NCBI GenBank assembly: GCA_008508345.1
Contig: QNGE01000138.1
Coordinates: forward strand, 172,465-236,464
DNA length: 64,000 nt
Reading direction: 5' to 3'
From: Paragonimus westermani
Taxonomy: Eukaryota; Platyhelminthes; Trematoda; Plagiorchiida; Troglotrematidae
Numbering within the stretch: the stretch's first letter is position 1; each line of letters starts with the position of its first letter. The notes beneath the pieces were generated by a model. It was not told the origin of the DNA, searched no databases, and saw only the letters and a list, made by a program, of their open reading frames with translations. A program made the position numbers and the translations under genes. This document shows, one piece after another, positions 62,301-64,000 of this stretch.

Positions 62301-64000
62301 TTGGAATTACCCCACTAAGCATACACAGCAAACTAGCTTTGTTTGGTACCATATTACTCACAAGGCCGGATTACTGTATGGATTGCACGAACTCATATTT
62401 GGCAACTTGAAGTGGGTGACTTCAATGTATGGTAGAAGAAATGACAGTTTATTCAAGAGAGACTTATCCATAAGTCAACCGTGTTGAGATTGCCACGAAA
62501 CTTTACTGTCGACGTGAAAAAAACTGATCAGCAAGTACTTTAGGTAAACATTTGGAGGTCAATCAGATTACCAGTATATGGTTCAGCGTATTTGAATCCC
62601 CATCAGGATATGGTGAAACCGCTCCAAGCGCACAGCAGTTGGCCATGATTGTCAGCAGGATGAGATATTCAAATGGTCTTTGAATCAGATTTTAAGGTTA
62701 AAACACAAATGAGGGTGTTTTTCTGTTCACACCAGGTGGCATATGAGTTGTTTGCTAATATGCTCAACAAGTTAGTTTGTGGTGCATAATATGATTTTCG
62801 GAACACTTAATCTATGAAAACTACTTAGCTTACGCTGTCTTACAATCTCATGGCACGTAAATGAATCTGTAAACTTCGACCGACTAATACTGGACACTTG
62901 ATACGTTTTCCTAGTCAGGAATAGATAGCAAAAGCTTTTAATAAGCAAAACAACGCGAAAACTCTAAGGACAAATTATATGACGTATTCAATCTTCACAA
63001 TTATTCACCAAAAACAAAAATTAACCCACAAAAACAGATCAAGATTAAAACTGATGCGTGTTTCAACATCAAAATCTTGACGACGAATGATACCTCCGAC
63101 ATTTTCCATGTGAACAATGAAGGATAAAATTTGACTGATTACTATTTAGGTCACATTCGGACGAAAATTGTGATTATCATCTAGGTTATCGCTTGTTTTG
63201 TTAAAGTGCTTCGTTTTGTCCTCCACTTGTGTGGGACGAAAATTTACAATATGAGTGACTGATATGAATTTTCTATCATTGATTGTGTGAGAAACTCAAA
63301 CAATATGACTGTATACCTAATGTGCTAGCTTTTCCCCATAGAAAAAGACCATTTGGTCAAACCGAGGAACTTGTTTAGAATACTGTTACGCGAGTGATGT
63401 CCATACTGGCAACAACTAAGCGAGGCCATGCTTTTGGAAGCCTACCACGGTGTGTTTTGATCACAGTTGCTGATGGAACAGACTTATCTGTTGGTGCGTG
63501 TGTGATAAGTGGTTCAGAATAACTCACGACACTCTACACTACGTCTTTGATTCGTAGTGATACGTTAAATCAAACGTTTCAGATGTCCCGTGCTTATTCA
63601 GTTAAAAGAAGAAGTGCGTTTGATTTTCTGCAATATCACTTTTAAATCAGCACCTATTAAATACGTGGGTTACAATACATTGAAAACTTTAACGAAACTT
63701 GGTAAATTTATCTTCAAAATTCTGATATGATACAAACTGATTTTAAACTGCACTATCATTAAGCTTTTTAATTTTCAAAGGATACTTCCACTCCACAAAT
63801 CCTATGCACACTTTGCGAAGAGGGTTACGAAGCGTCAGACAGAAGAGTGTACGTTCCGGTCTGGCATTGGTTGATTGTGCTCTCGCTCCCGGTCTCTTCT
63901 TTGCGGCCGCTTGAGCTGACAAAGTGAGCGCTGCCAAATTTAAAGGCCTCCCCTGTTGACTTGCTGCTGCGGCTGCTATTGCTGCAATTCCAGAAAGGCC
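2171..64000 (-). CDS. Cav1-type voltage-gated calcium channel alpha-1 subunit gene, partial, 22 exons
   Basis: This is the span of one interrupted gene; the exons are listed separately. The product is the pore-forming alpha-1 subunit of an L-type calcium channel, a plasma-membrane protein with four six-helix domains that admits Ca2+ on depolarisation. The window encodes about 1111 residues: the cytoplasmic N-terminus, domains I and II, both linkers, and domain III up to its pore. Pore glutamates are visible in TMEGW (I), TSEDW (II) and TFEGW (III). STFEGWP and GYLDWI point to Cav1; Cav2 normally has TGEGWP in domain III. All junctions are GT..AG and all phases agree. The start codon lies beyond 64000, and IIIS6, domain IV and the C-terminus lie before position 1. 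Residue numbers in the exon entries count from the first codon in this window. Confidence 0.95.
2330..6887 (-). other. Intron (4.6 kb) before the domain III pore exon
   Basis: It holds one tRNA-like SINE at 2817-2925. A short reverse-strand B-box-like string (GGTAGTTCAAATCC, near 5843-5860) may be another remnant. Otherwise only motif-less short frames. Confidence 0.75.
2817..2925 (+). repeat. tRNA-related SINE, family A
   Basis: The sequence has a polymerase III A-box-like TAGCTCAGGCGGTAGAGTG and, about 45 bases on, a B-box GGTTCGAATCC followed by AGCCGAAGCTC. The part between does not fold into a normal anticodon arm and stays about 10 nt too long, so this is a tRNA-derived SINE head and not a tRNA gene. 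A T-rich tail (CTTTTCACAGTTGGTTCTC) resembles the tails of the copies at 35.6 and 36.0 kb. Confidence 0.7.
6888..7048 (-). CDS. Cav1 exon: domain III S4-S5, S5 and turret
   Basis: The exon encodes residues 1006-1059: [38 protein letters not shown] (IIIS5), then [15 protein letters not shown]. It was recognised from HVVQC and [11 protein letters not shown]. In vertebrate Cav1 the matching S5 stretch is VTTLLQFMFA, whose Thr and Gln contribute to dihydropyridine binding; here the Gln position is Glu. The acceptor is AATTCTGCAG|CACG and the donor TGCCA|GTGAGT. Confidence 0.95.
7632..7744 (+). repeat. Hammerhead-bearing SINE, family B, 3'-truncated copy
   Basis: The head CTAATGTGAAGTCACTGAC and AACACGGTTGCC align with the fuller copy at 30967. 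Downstream GCACTA (7705-7710) is followed by TGACGAG, then TTCC and GGAA separated by nine bases (possible stem II), and a decayed CCAAAC where GAAAC is expected. The copy stops there, beside the duplicated block, so the second half of the ribozyme is missing. Confidence 0.65.
7758..8853. repeat. Direct duplication, copy 1 (1096 bp)
   Basis: This copy starts at GAAGGGGTCTGAC and ends at GGTAATATTA, directly before the only N of the window (8854). It matches copy 2 at an offset of 1097 with six differences that I found, all transitions: 7987, 8258, 8267, 8279, 8310 and 8825. It contains a 90-codon open frame on each copy with no similarity I recognise. The arrangement looks like two alleles laid end to end by the assembler. 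Confidence 0.95.
8854..8854. other. Single N, assembly join
   Basis: The only undetermined base in the window sits exactly between the two duplicated copies, marking a scaffold or contig join. Confidence 0.97.
8855..9950. repeat. Direct duplication, copy 2 (1096 bp)
   Basis: The second copy of the block at 7758-8853, about 99.5% identical. Unique sequence (TCGAACGGGTG) resumes directly after it. Confidence 0.95.
10101..10177. repeat. Short inverted-repeat element (hairpin, MITE-like)
   Basis: The arms 10101-10127 and 10151-10177 are reverse complements at 24 of 27 positions (TGATGAACAG...ACAACACAAC) around a 23-nt spacer. The inner arm (TTGAG...ACACAA) and the start of the spacer resemble the element at 42435, so this is a dispersed family and not a chance hairpin. 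Confidence 0.65.
12038..12125 (-). CDS. Cav1 exon: domain III S4 voltage sensor
   Basis: The exon encodes residues 976-1005: [20 protein letters not shown] then [10 protein letters not shown]. This is the IIIS4 sensor and the start of the S4-S5 linker. All basic residues are retained; one Leu of the common RVLRVLRPLR is Ser here. The acceptor is TTTTTTTCTCGATTATAG|CATTG and the donor AAG|GTATCA, phase 0. Confidence 0.97.
12126..14795 (-). other. Intron (2.7 kb) between domain III S3 and S4 exons
   Basis: There are several open frames under 110 codons on the plus strand and no motif I recognise. No repeat was identified. Confidence 0.7.
14796..14902 (-). CDS. Cav1 exon: domain III S2-S3 loop and S3
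   Basis: The exon encodes residues 941-976: [20 protein letters not shown] then [24 protein letters not shown] and LDxxVV identify the S2-S3 loop and IIIS3. The acceptor is CACCGCGAACAG|ATAATA and the donor ATTGA|GTAAGT; the split Asp codon continues into the IIIS4 exon. NNMLDFMVV differs from the usual FNILDLLVV, but the frame and borders are clean. Confidence 0.92.
14903..17751 (-). other. Intron (2.8 kb) between domain III S2 and S3 exons
   Basis: No repeat, RNA gene or protein motif was recognised. Confidence 0.7.
17752..17811 (-). CDS. Cav1 60-nt exon: domain III S2
   Basis: Twenty codons exactly (residues 921-940): [20 protein letters not shown], which is helix IIIS2 with the charge-transfer-centre Glu. 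The acceptor is CTATTTTCCAG|ATCC and the donor CTGAAG|GTGAGT; both borders are phase 0. Exons for this helix are often short and phase-symmetric in Cav genes, which permits cassette behaviour, but I saw no second copy. Confidence 0.95.
17812..19125 (-). other. Intron (1.3 kb) between domain III S1 and S2 exons
   Basis: It has overlapping plus-strand open frames at 18396-18972 of up to 129 codons with no recognised domain. Nothing else seen. Confidence 0.7.
19126..19255 (-). CDS. Cav1 exon: domain III S1
   Basis: The exon encodes residues 877-920: [38 protein letters not shown], then SARNQ. This is IIIS1 with the diagnostic LAAEDP. The acceptor CCCGTTCTTTGCAAACAG|TTTC has a good pyrimidine tract and the donor is AATCAG|GTATGC in phase 0. 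Upstream bases stay open for some codons but carry no family similarity beyond the acceptor. Confidence 0.94.
19256..20567 (-). other. Intron (1.3 kb) before the domain III S1 exon
   Basis: It holds a hammerhead-type SINE fragment at 19838-19990. No other feature recognised. Confidence 0.75.
19838..19990 (+). repeat. SINE family B, 5'-truncated, with hammerhead core
   Basis: The copy starts around a decayed B-box (CCGGGGGTGAAATCCTGC). CTGATGAG at 19889 and CGAAAC shortly after are an intact hammerhead catalytic core. Stem II is collapsed to one G-C pair with a GAAA loop, stem III is two pairs with loop TCCA, and the cleavage triplet is GTA. TAGTGC on the 3' side of stem I is intact, but its partner has decayed. 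The tail TTTCCGAGAAGGCCAGCC matches the 31-kb copy. Confidence 0.65.
20568..20736 (-). CDS. Cav1 exon: II-III linker up to domain III pre-S1
   Basis: The exon encodes residues 821-877. A Ser/Asp-rich stretch ([17 protein letters not shown]) leads to [19 protein letters not shown]. PxxxSFFIFSxxN is the conserved segment just before IIIS1 in Cav1 channels. The acceptor is CAAAACGTTAG|GTTC and the donor AATCC|GTAAGG; the split Pro codon joins to FRVACH in the next exon. Two long open frames on other phases over the same bases are shadows. Confidence 0.9.
20737..23306 (-). other. Intron (2.6 kb) within the II-III linker
   Basis: It contains a non-LTR endonuclease relic (21390-21930) and a G-rich stretch near 21960-22170. 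No other feature recognised. Confidence 0.7.
21390..21930 (-). mobile_element. Non-LTR retrotransposon relic, endonuclease region
   Basis: Read on the minus strand with frameshifts and stops, the segment shows [68 protein letters not shown] and [14 protein letters not shown] in order. This is the layout of the apurinic-type endonuclease domain of CR1/jockey-like non-LTR elements. The catalytic GDMN-type motif reads RTMN, and the reading frame is broken, so it is inactive. No reverse transcriptase part was found next to it. The element family is uncertain. Confidence 0.75.
23307..23359 (-). CDS. Cav1 small exon (53 nt): acidic II-III linker
   Basis: A 53-nt exon encodes [17 protein letters not shown] (residues 803-821). 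It is supported by acceptor CGACTTTAG|CC, donor AACAAAA|GTAATG, an acidic composition typical of the Cav1 II-III linker, and exact phase agreement with both neighbours. No conserved motif exists in this linker, so sequence alone cannot exclude a missed or alternative exon here. Confidence 0.62.
23360..26565 (-). other. Intron (3.2 kb) at the start of the II-III linker
   Basis: A plus-strand open frame of 107 codons at 25741-26064 has no recognised motif. No repeats identified. Confidence 0.7.
26566..26821 (-). CDS. Cav1 exon: end of domain II S6 and start of the II-III linker
   Basis: The exon encodes residues 718-803. [17 protein letters not shown] ends the IIS6 gate and is highly diagnostic. 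The cytoplasmic linker follows: [19 protein letters not shown] and about 50 more hydrophilic residues. The acceptor is GAAAATACAG|ATATTC and the donor CTAAA|GTATGT. A plus-strand open frame over the same bases is a shadow. Confidence 0.94.
26822..28579 (-). other. Intron (1.8 kb) splitting domain II S6
   Basis: AT-rich, with no recognised feature. Confidence 0.7.
28580..28697 (-). CDS. Cav1 exon: domain II selectivity filter and S6
   Basis: The exon encodes residues 679-718: [20 protein letters not shown], then [19 protein letters not shown] (IIS6). The second pore Glu lies in TSEDW, where most Cav1 and Cav2 channels have TGEDW. The donor must be AACT|GTATCC: reading on reaches a TAA within three codons. 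That split Tyr codon rebuilds GNYILLNVF with the next exon, exactly as in the family. The acceptor is TTCCAACAG|ATACTT. Confidence 0.96.
30967..31183 (+). repeat. Hammerhead-bearing SINE, family B, fullest copy
   Basis: The copy starts AATTCGGTCGTGCCTAATGT. It has an A-box-like TGGCGCAGTGGTTAACACGG, a B-box GAGTTCAAATCCC, then a hammerhead-like module (31068-31112) and a tail TTCTTTTCGGAATGGGCTGG. Other partial copies lie at 7632, 19838 and 60617. A polymerase III type head joined to a hammerhead matches the known design of the schistosome SM-alpha elements. Confidence 0.75.
31068..31112 (+). ncRNA. Hammerhead ribozyme-like motif inside the SINE
   Basis: GCACTA (31068-31073) and TAGTGC (31107-31112) pair perfectly as stem I. 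Between them are CTGACGG (core CUGANGA with the last A changed to G), a weak stem II around AGTCTAATGAGAGC, GAAAC, a two-pair stem III with loop TCGA, and the preferred cleavage triplet GTC at 31104-31106. The A-to-G change in the core makes self-cleavage of this copy doubtful; the architecture is clear. Confidence 0.65.
32871..33078 (-). CDS. Cav1 exon: domain II S4-S5, S5 and pore helix
   Basis: The exon encodes residues 609-678: [18 protein letters not shown] (S4-S5 linker), [20 protein letters not shown] then QLFGGRFNF (IIS5), and [16 protein letters not shown] (pore helix). The turret is short, as is usual in domain II. The acceptor is CTTTATAG|ATACTGG and the donor TTTCAG|GTGAGC in phase 0, so the domain II selectivity filter is split off into the next exon. 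Confidence 0.97.
33079..34481 (-). other. Intron (1.4 kb) after domain II S4
   Basis: No recognised repeat or coding motif. Confidence 0.7.
34482..34707 (-). CDS. Cav1 exon: domain II S2-S4
   Basis: The exon encodes residues 534-609: [20 protein letters not shown] (IIS2), [17 protein letters not shown] (IIS3), then [20 protein letters not shown] (IIS4 voltage sensor). The acceptor is TTCTATTCACAG|ACTGGG and the donor ACCAG|GTAAGA. PLGxSVLRCxRLLRxFKxTR is nearly invariant in high-voltage-activated channels. Confidence 0.96.
35566..35690 (-). repeat. tRNA-related SINE, family A
   Basis: On the minus strand there is an A-box TGGCTCAGCTGGTAGAGCG and a B-box GGTTCGAATCC followed by AGCC, separated by GCGTTTGGGC and a TCTCTGTCG stretch shared with the other copies. 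The tail GATTTTTTGCAGCTGGGTC matches that of the 36.0-kb copy. The spacing between the boxes is too long for a tRNA gene with a normal anticodon arm. Confidence 0.75.
35978..36092 (+). repeat. tRNA-related SINE, family A
   Basis: A-box-like TTAGCTCAGATGGCCAAACA, shared core CGTTTGGGAGAGTTGTTTCT, B-box TGTTCGAATCC then AGCTGAAGTC, and the family tail GCGTTTTCGCAATTGGGTC. Confidence 0.7.
39547..39707 (-). CDS. Cav1 exon: basic pre-S1 segment and domain II S1
   Basis: The exon encodes residues 480-534: [20 protein letters not shown], the conserved basic lead-in to domain II, then [18 protein letters not shown] (helix IIS1) and [15 protein letters not shown]. The acceptor is ATCTTCACTCAG|CCGACG after a pyrimidine tract, and the donor TTTCAAG|GTAATT. 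The longest open frame over this region runs in a different phase and is a shadow; the channel frame is recognised by [13 protein letters not shown]. Confidence 0.94.
39708..43757 (-). other. Intron (4.1 kb) before domain II
   Basis: It holds an inverted-repeat element at 42435-42544. A 103-codon plus-strand frame at 42127-42438 runs into the left arm of that element and has no recognised motif. Confidence 0.7.
42435..42544. repeat. Short inverted-repeat element, second copy
   Basis: The arms 42435-42457 (ATAAACCTATTGAGAATAAC...) and 42522-42544 pair at 20 of 23 positions. The inner bases TTGAGAATAACACAA and the following AGTTACGAGCAAGTTGTAGT resemble the element at 10101. The interior is longer and includes the small palindrome CCACCTCGGGTGG near 42493. 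Confidence 0.6.
43758..43908 (-). CDS. Cav1 exon: acidic, Cys-containing part of the I-II linker
   Basis: The exon encodes residues 430-480. [20 protein letters not shown] leads into [20 protein letters not shown]. This is a poorly conserved cytoplasmic linker segment, supported mainly by splice sites and phase. The acceptor GATACAG|AATTTC has a weak pyrimidine tract; the donor AAAGGG|GTAAGT is strong. The chosen frame is the only one without a stop that joins both neighbours. The strongly acidic run resembles other Cav1 linkers after the AID, and CAAC is a CxxC pair not typical of the family. It may be alternatively spliced. Confidence 0.72.
43909..47656 (-). other. Intron (3.7 kb) within the I-II linker
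   Basis: There are several frames of 60-100 codons on both strands without motifs. No repeat recognised. Confidence 0.65.
47657..47826 (-). CDS. Cav1 exon: I-II linker with beta-subunit binding site (AID)
   Basis: The exon encodes residues 373-430. [20 protein letters not shown] leads into [14 protein letters not shown] then [12 protein letters not shown]. This is the alpha-interaction domain, where the cytoplasmic beta subunit binds, and GYLDWI followed by AED is Cav1-like. Against the family consensus QQxExxLxGYxxWIxxxE, the first Q is M, the E is A and the L is V; the key Tyr, Trp and Ile remain. I chose donor AAAAGA|GTAGGT because it keeps frame with the next exon. A second donor (AT|GTAACT at 47628) would put a stop codon in that exon. 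Confidence 0.92.
49731..50308 (+). pseudogene. Ty3/gypsy-type integrase C-terminus, decayed
   Basis: An open frame shows features of a retroelement integrase end: [10 protein letters not shown] then [11 protein letters not shown], matching the usual YRxTPxxxTGxSPAExxxGRxLRT, followed by [20 protein letters not shown] and [18 protein letters not shown]. The frame shifts near 50090 to continue as [11 protein letters not shown] and ends at 50308. With the upstream catalytic part absent and the frame broken, it cannot make a working enzyme. A purine-rich tract and LTR follow directly, in the expected order. Confidence 0.8.
50338..50354 (+). other. Polypurine tract of the Ty3/gypsy remnant
   Basis: AAAAGGAGGAGGTGGTA lies between the integrase stop and the LTR start, where plus-strand priming occurs in LTR elements. 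Confidence 0.65.
50359..50716 (+). mobile_element. 3' LTR of the Ty3/gypsy remnant
   Basis: The proposed LTR starts TGTTGAGAAC just after the polypurine tract and ends ATAACA (TG..CA). It has a promoter-like CTATAAATA at 50459-50467. Its 3' part is a tandem repeat of about 59 bp: GGATCGTTCCAGCTC at 50609 and GGATCGTTACAGCTC at 50668, each ending in ATAACAT. The true end could therefore be at either unit. No matching 5' LTR was seen upstream, so this is a truncated insertion. Confidence 0.65.
53942..54045 (-). CDS. Cav1 exon: domain I S6
   Basis: The exon encodes residues 339-373: [20 protein letters not shown] then [15 protein letters not shown]. This is IS6, the pore-lining helix and activation gate. 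The acceptor is CAAACAG|GTCAAC and the donor AGTGG|GTGAGT. W from the previous exon plus VND gives the expected LYWVND junction, and the passed-on GG forms the Gly of SGEFSKERE with the next exon. Confidence 0.95.
54046..56710 (-). other. Intron (2.7 kb) between domain I pore and S6 exons
   Basis: It has an AT dinucleotide repeat (55598-55638) and two fairly long plus-strand open frames (54235-54687, 150 codons; 56100-56690, 196 codons) with no recognised domain or codon signature. Confidence 0.65.
55598..55638. repeat. Palindromic AT-rich microsatellite
   Basis: ATACATATATATATATACAT and the reverse-related ATGTATATATAC form an interrupted (AT)n tract that can fold back on itself. Confidence 0.8.
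56711..57000 (-). CDS. Cav1 exon: domain I turret and pore loop
   Basis: At 290 nt this is the longest complete exon here (residues 242-338). It encodes the extracellular IS5-pore turret and the domain I selectivity filter. DNPSPC and three further cysteines match the family disulphide pattern. [17 protein letters not shown] then [13 protein letters not shown] is the pore helix and filter, with the first Glu of the EEEE locus. Compared with vertebrate Cav1 there is an insertion of roughly 25-30 residues between the last Cys and GPNHGITNF. It includes two potential N-glycosylation sites (NMS, NIT) and a Pro-rich PPFPPPERW. The donor TGG|GTACGT is phase 0. Confidence 0.96.
57116..57268 (-). CDS. 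Cav1 exon: domain I S4-S5 linker and S5
   Basis: The exon encodes residues 191-242: [20 protein letters not shown] through [20 protein letters not shown]. This is the S4-S5 linker, helix IS5 and the start of the extracellular turret, with the conserved GLELF and ATCY. The flanking introns are only 87 and 115 bp, the shortest in the window. The acceptor is TTTTTTATAG|GTTTGC and the donor ACAG|GTGAG. Confidence 0.96.
57356..57465 (-). CDS. Cav1 exon: end of domain I S3 and S4 voltage sensor
   Basis: The exon encodes residues 154-191: [20 protein letters not shown], then [16 protein letters not shown]. The last part is the IS4 voltage sensor, with arginines at every third position. The acceptor is CTTTGCAG|GTTAC and the donor CCAA|GTGCGT. 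The exon completes the Gly codon started in the IS2-S3 exon and passes one base on, forming the Ser of PSLQV in the next exon. Confidence 0.95.
57466..59321 (-). other. Intron (1.9 kb) in domain I S3
   Basis: No recognised repeat or coding motif. Confidence 0.7.
59322..59461 (-). CDS. Cav1 exon: domain I S2-S3
   Basis: The exon encodes residues 108-154. It starts with [20 protein letters not shown], helix IS2 with the Glu of the gating charge-transfer centre, and continues through [18 protein letters not shown] (IS3). I chose the acceptor TTTGCAACAG|GAG because it follows a pyrimidine-rich tract and continues phase 0 from the IS1 exon, giving HIL-EKIE. An acceptor 26 bp upstream would break the phase. 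The donor is CTGGG|GTAACT. Confidence 0.93.
60427..60510 (+). repeat. tRNA-related SINE, family A, degenerate
   Basis: TAGCGGCTTAGCTGGTAGAA and GGCGCGTTTAGGCACGCTGT and TTCTGTAGGTGC follow the family A order, but the B-box has decayed (GTGCTTCACACAC). Confidence 0.55.
60617..60787 (+). repeat. SINE family B copy lacking the hammerhead
   Basis: AATTCGGTCGTGTCTACTGT and GAGGTCATTGG match the head of the 30967 copy, and a B-box remnant GTAGAAACCCCGGTC follows. The tail CACGGGAAGGGCTAGTTG joins directly after about 20 bases, so the ribozyme section is deleted. Confidence 0.55.
62572..62677 (-). CDS. Cav1 exon: domain I S1
   Basis: The exon encodes residues 72-107: [20 protein letters not shown], the first membrane helix of domain I, then an extracellular acidic stretch ([14 protein letters not shown]). 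The acceptor is AAAG before ACCATTTG and completes the Lys codon from the previous exon. The donor is CTG|GTAATC in phase 0. It is too short and too bounded to stand out as an open frame; it was found from the conserved PFEYLIL motif. Confidence 0.93.
62678..63785 (-). other. Intron (1.1 kb) before domain I S1
   Basis: AT-rich; nothing recognised. Confidence 0.75.
63786..64000 (-). CDS. Cav1 exon 1 of window: cytoplasmic N-terminus up to IS1 (partial)
   Basis: This exon is open to the window edge, so its 5' border and the start codon are not seen. Residues 1-71 begin with an Ala/Gln-rich low-complexity stretch and a basic segment ([12 protein letters not shown]). The family-diagnostic lead into IS1 follows: [20 protein letters not shown] then EWK. 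The splice donor GTATCC follows TGG AA (phase 2). The ATG near 63937 lies inside the open frame and is probably not the true start, because coding sequence continues upstream of it. Confidence 0.93.

Larger units (their letters stand above)
59462..62571 (-). other. Intron (3.1 kb) between domain I S1 and S2 exons
   Basis: It holds one degenerate SINE of each family (60427-60510 and 60617-60787). Nothing else recognised. Confidence 0.75.

Noticed and set aside
1..64000. CRISPR arrays, operons or other prokaryotic systems
   Set aside because: The sequence is a spliced eukaryotic gene; no regularly spaced repeats or clustered genes were seen.

Overview
The window is intron-rich eukaryotic DNA with one very large gene on the minus strand. 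I read it as most of the alpha-1 subunit gene of an L-type (Cav1) high-voltage-activated calcium channel, probably from a flatworm and most likely a digenean trematode. The flatworm call is inference. It rests on long introns full of tRNA-headed SINEs, some carrying hammerhead-ribozyme remnants as known from schistosomes, on Ty3/gypsy and non-LTR retrotransposon relics, and on overall channel character. I cannot name the species.

I could piece together 22 coding exons, from 64000 down to 2171, all with GT..AG borders. Reading phases match across every junction. They total 3335 nt, about 1111 residues. The 5' end (start codon and first exons) lies beyond position 64000. The 3' end (domain III S6, domain IV and the C-terminal tail) lies to the left of position 1. 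Right to left the exons encode: the cytoplasmic N-terminus; domain I (S1-S6, pore TMEGW); the I-II linker with the beta-subunit binding AID; domain II (pore TSEDW); an acidic II-III linker; and domain III from S1 to the pore (TFEGW). Cav1 assignment comes from STFEGWP in domain III, GYLDWI in the AID and the [17 protein letters not shown] stretch after IIS6.

Introns range from 87 bp to about 6.1 kb and make up roughly 95% of the window. They hold two tRNA-related SINE families (one with a hammerhead-like core, near 7.6, 19.9, 31.0 and 60.6 kb; the other near 2.8, 35.6, 36.0 and 60.4 kb), two related inverted-repeat elements (10.1 and 42.4 kb), a decayed Ty3/gypsy integrase end with LTR (49.7-50.7 kb), and a decayed non-LTR endonuclease (21.4-21.9 kb). 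A 1096-bp near-identical direct duplication flanks a single N at 8854 and is most simply an assembly artefact from two haplotypes.

No second protein gene, rRNA, functional tRNA or CRISPR array was found. The most interesting biology is in the channel (diverged AID, TSEDW filter, enlarged domain I turret, changed dihydropyridine-site residue) and in the hammerhead-bearing SINE family.
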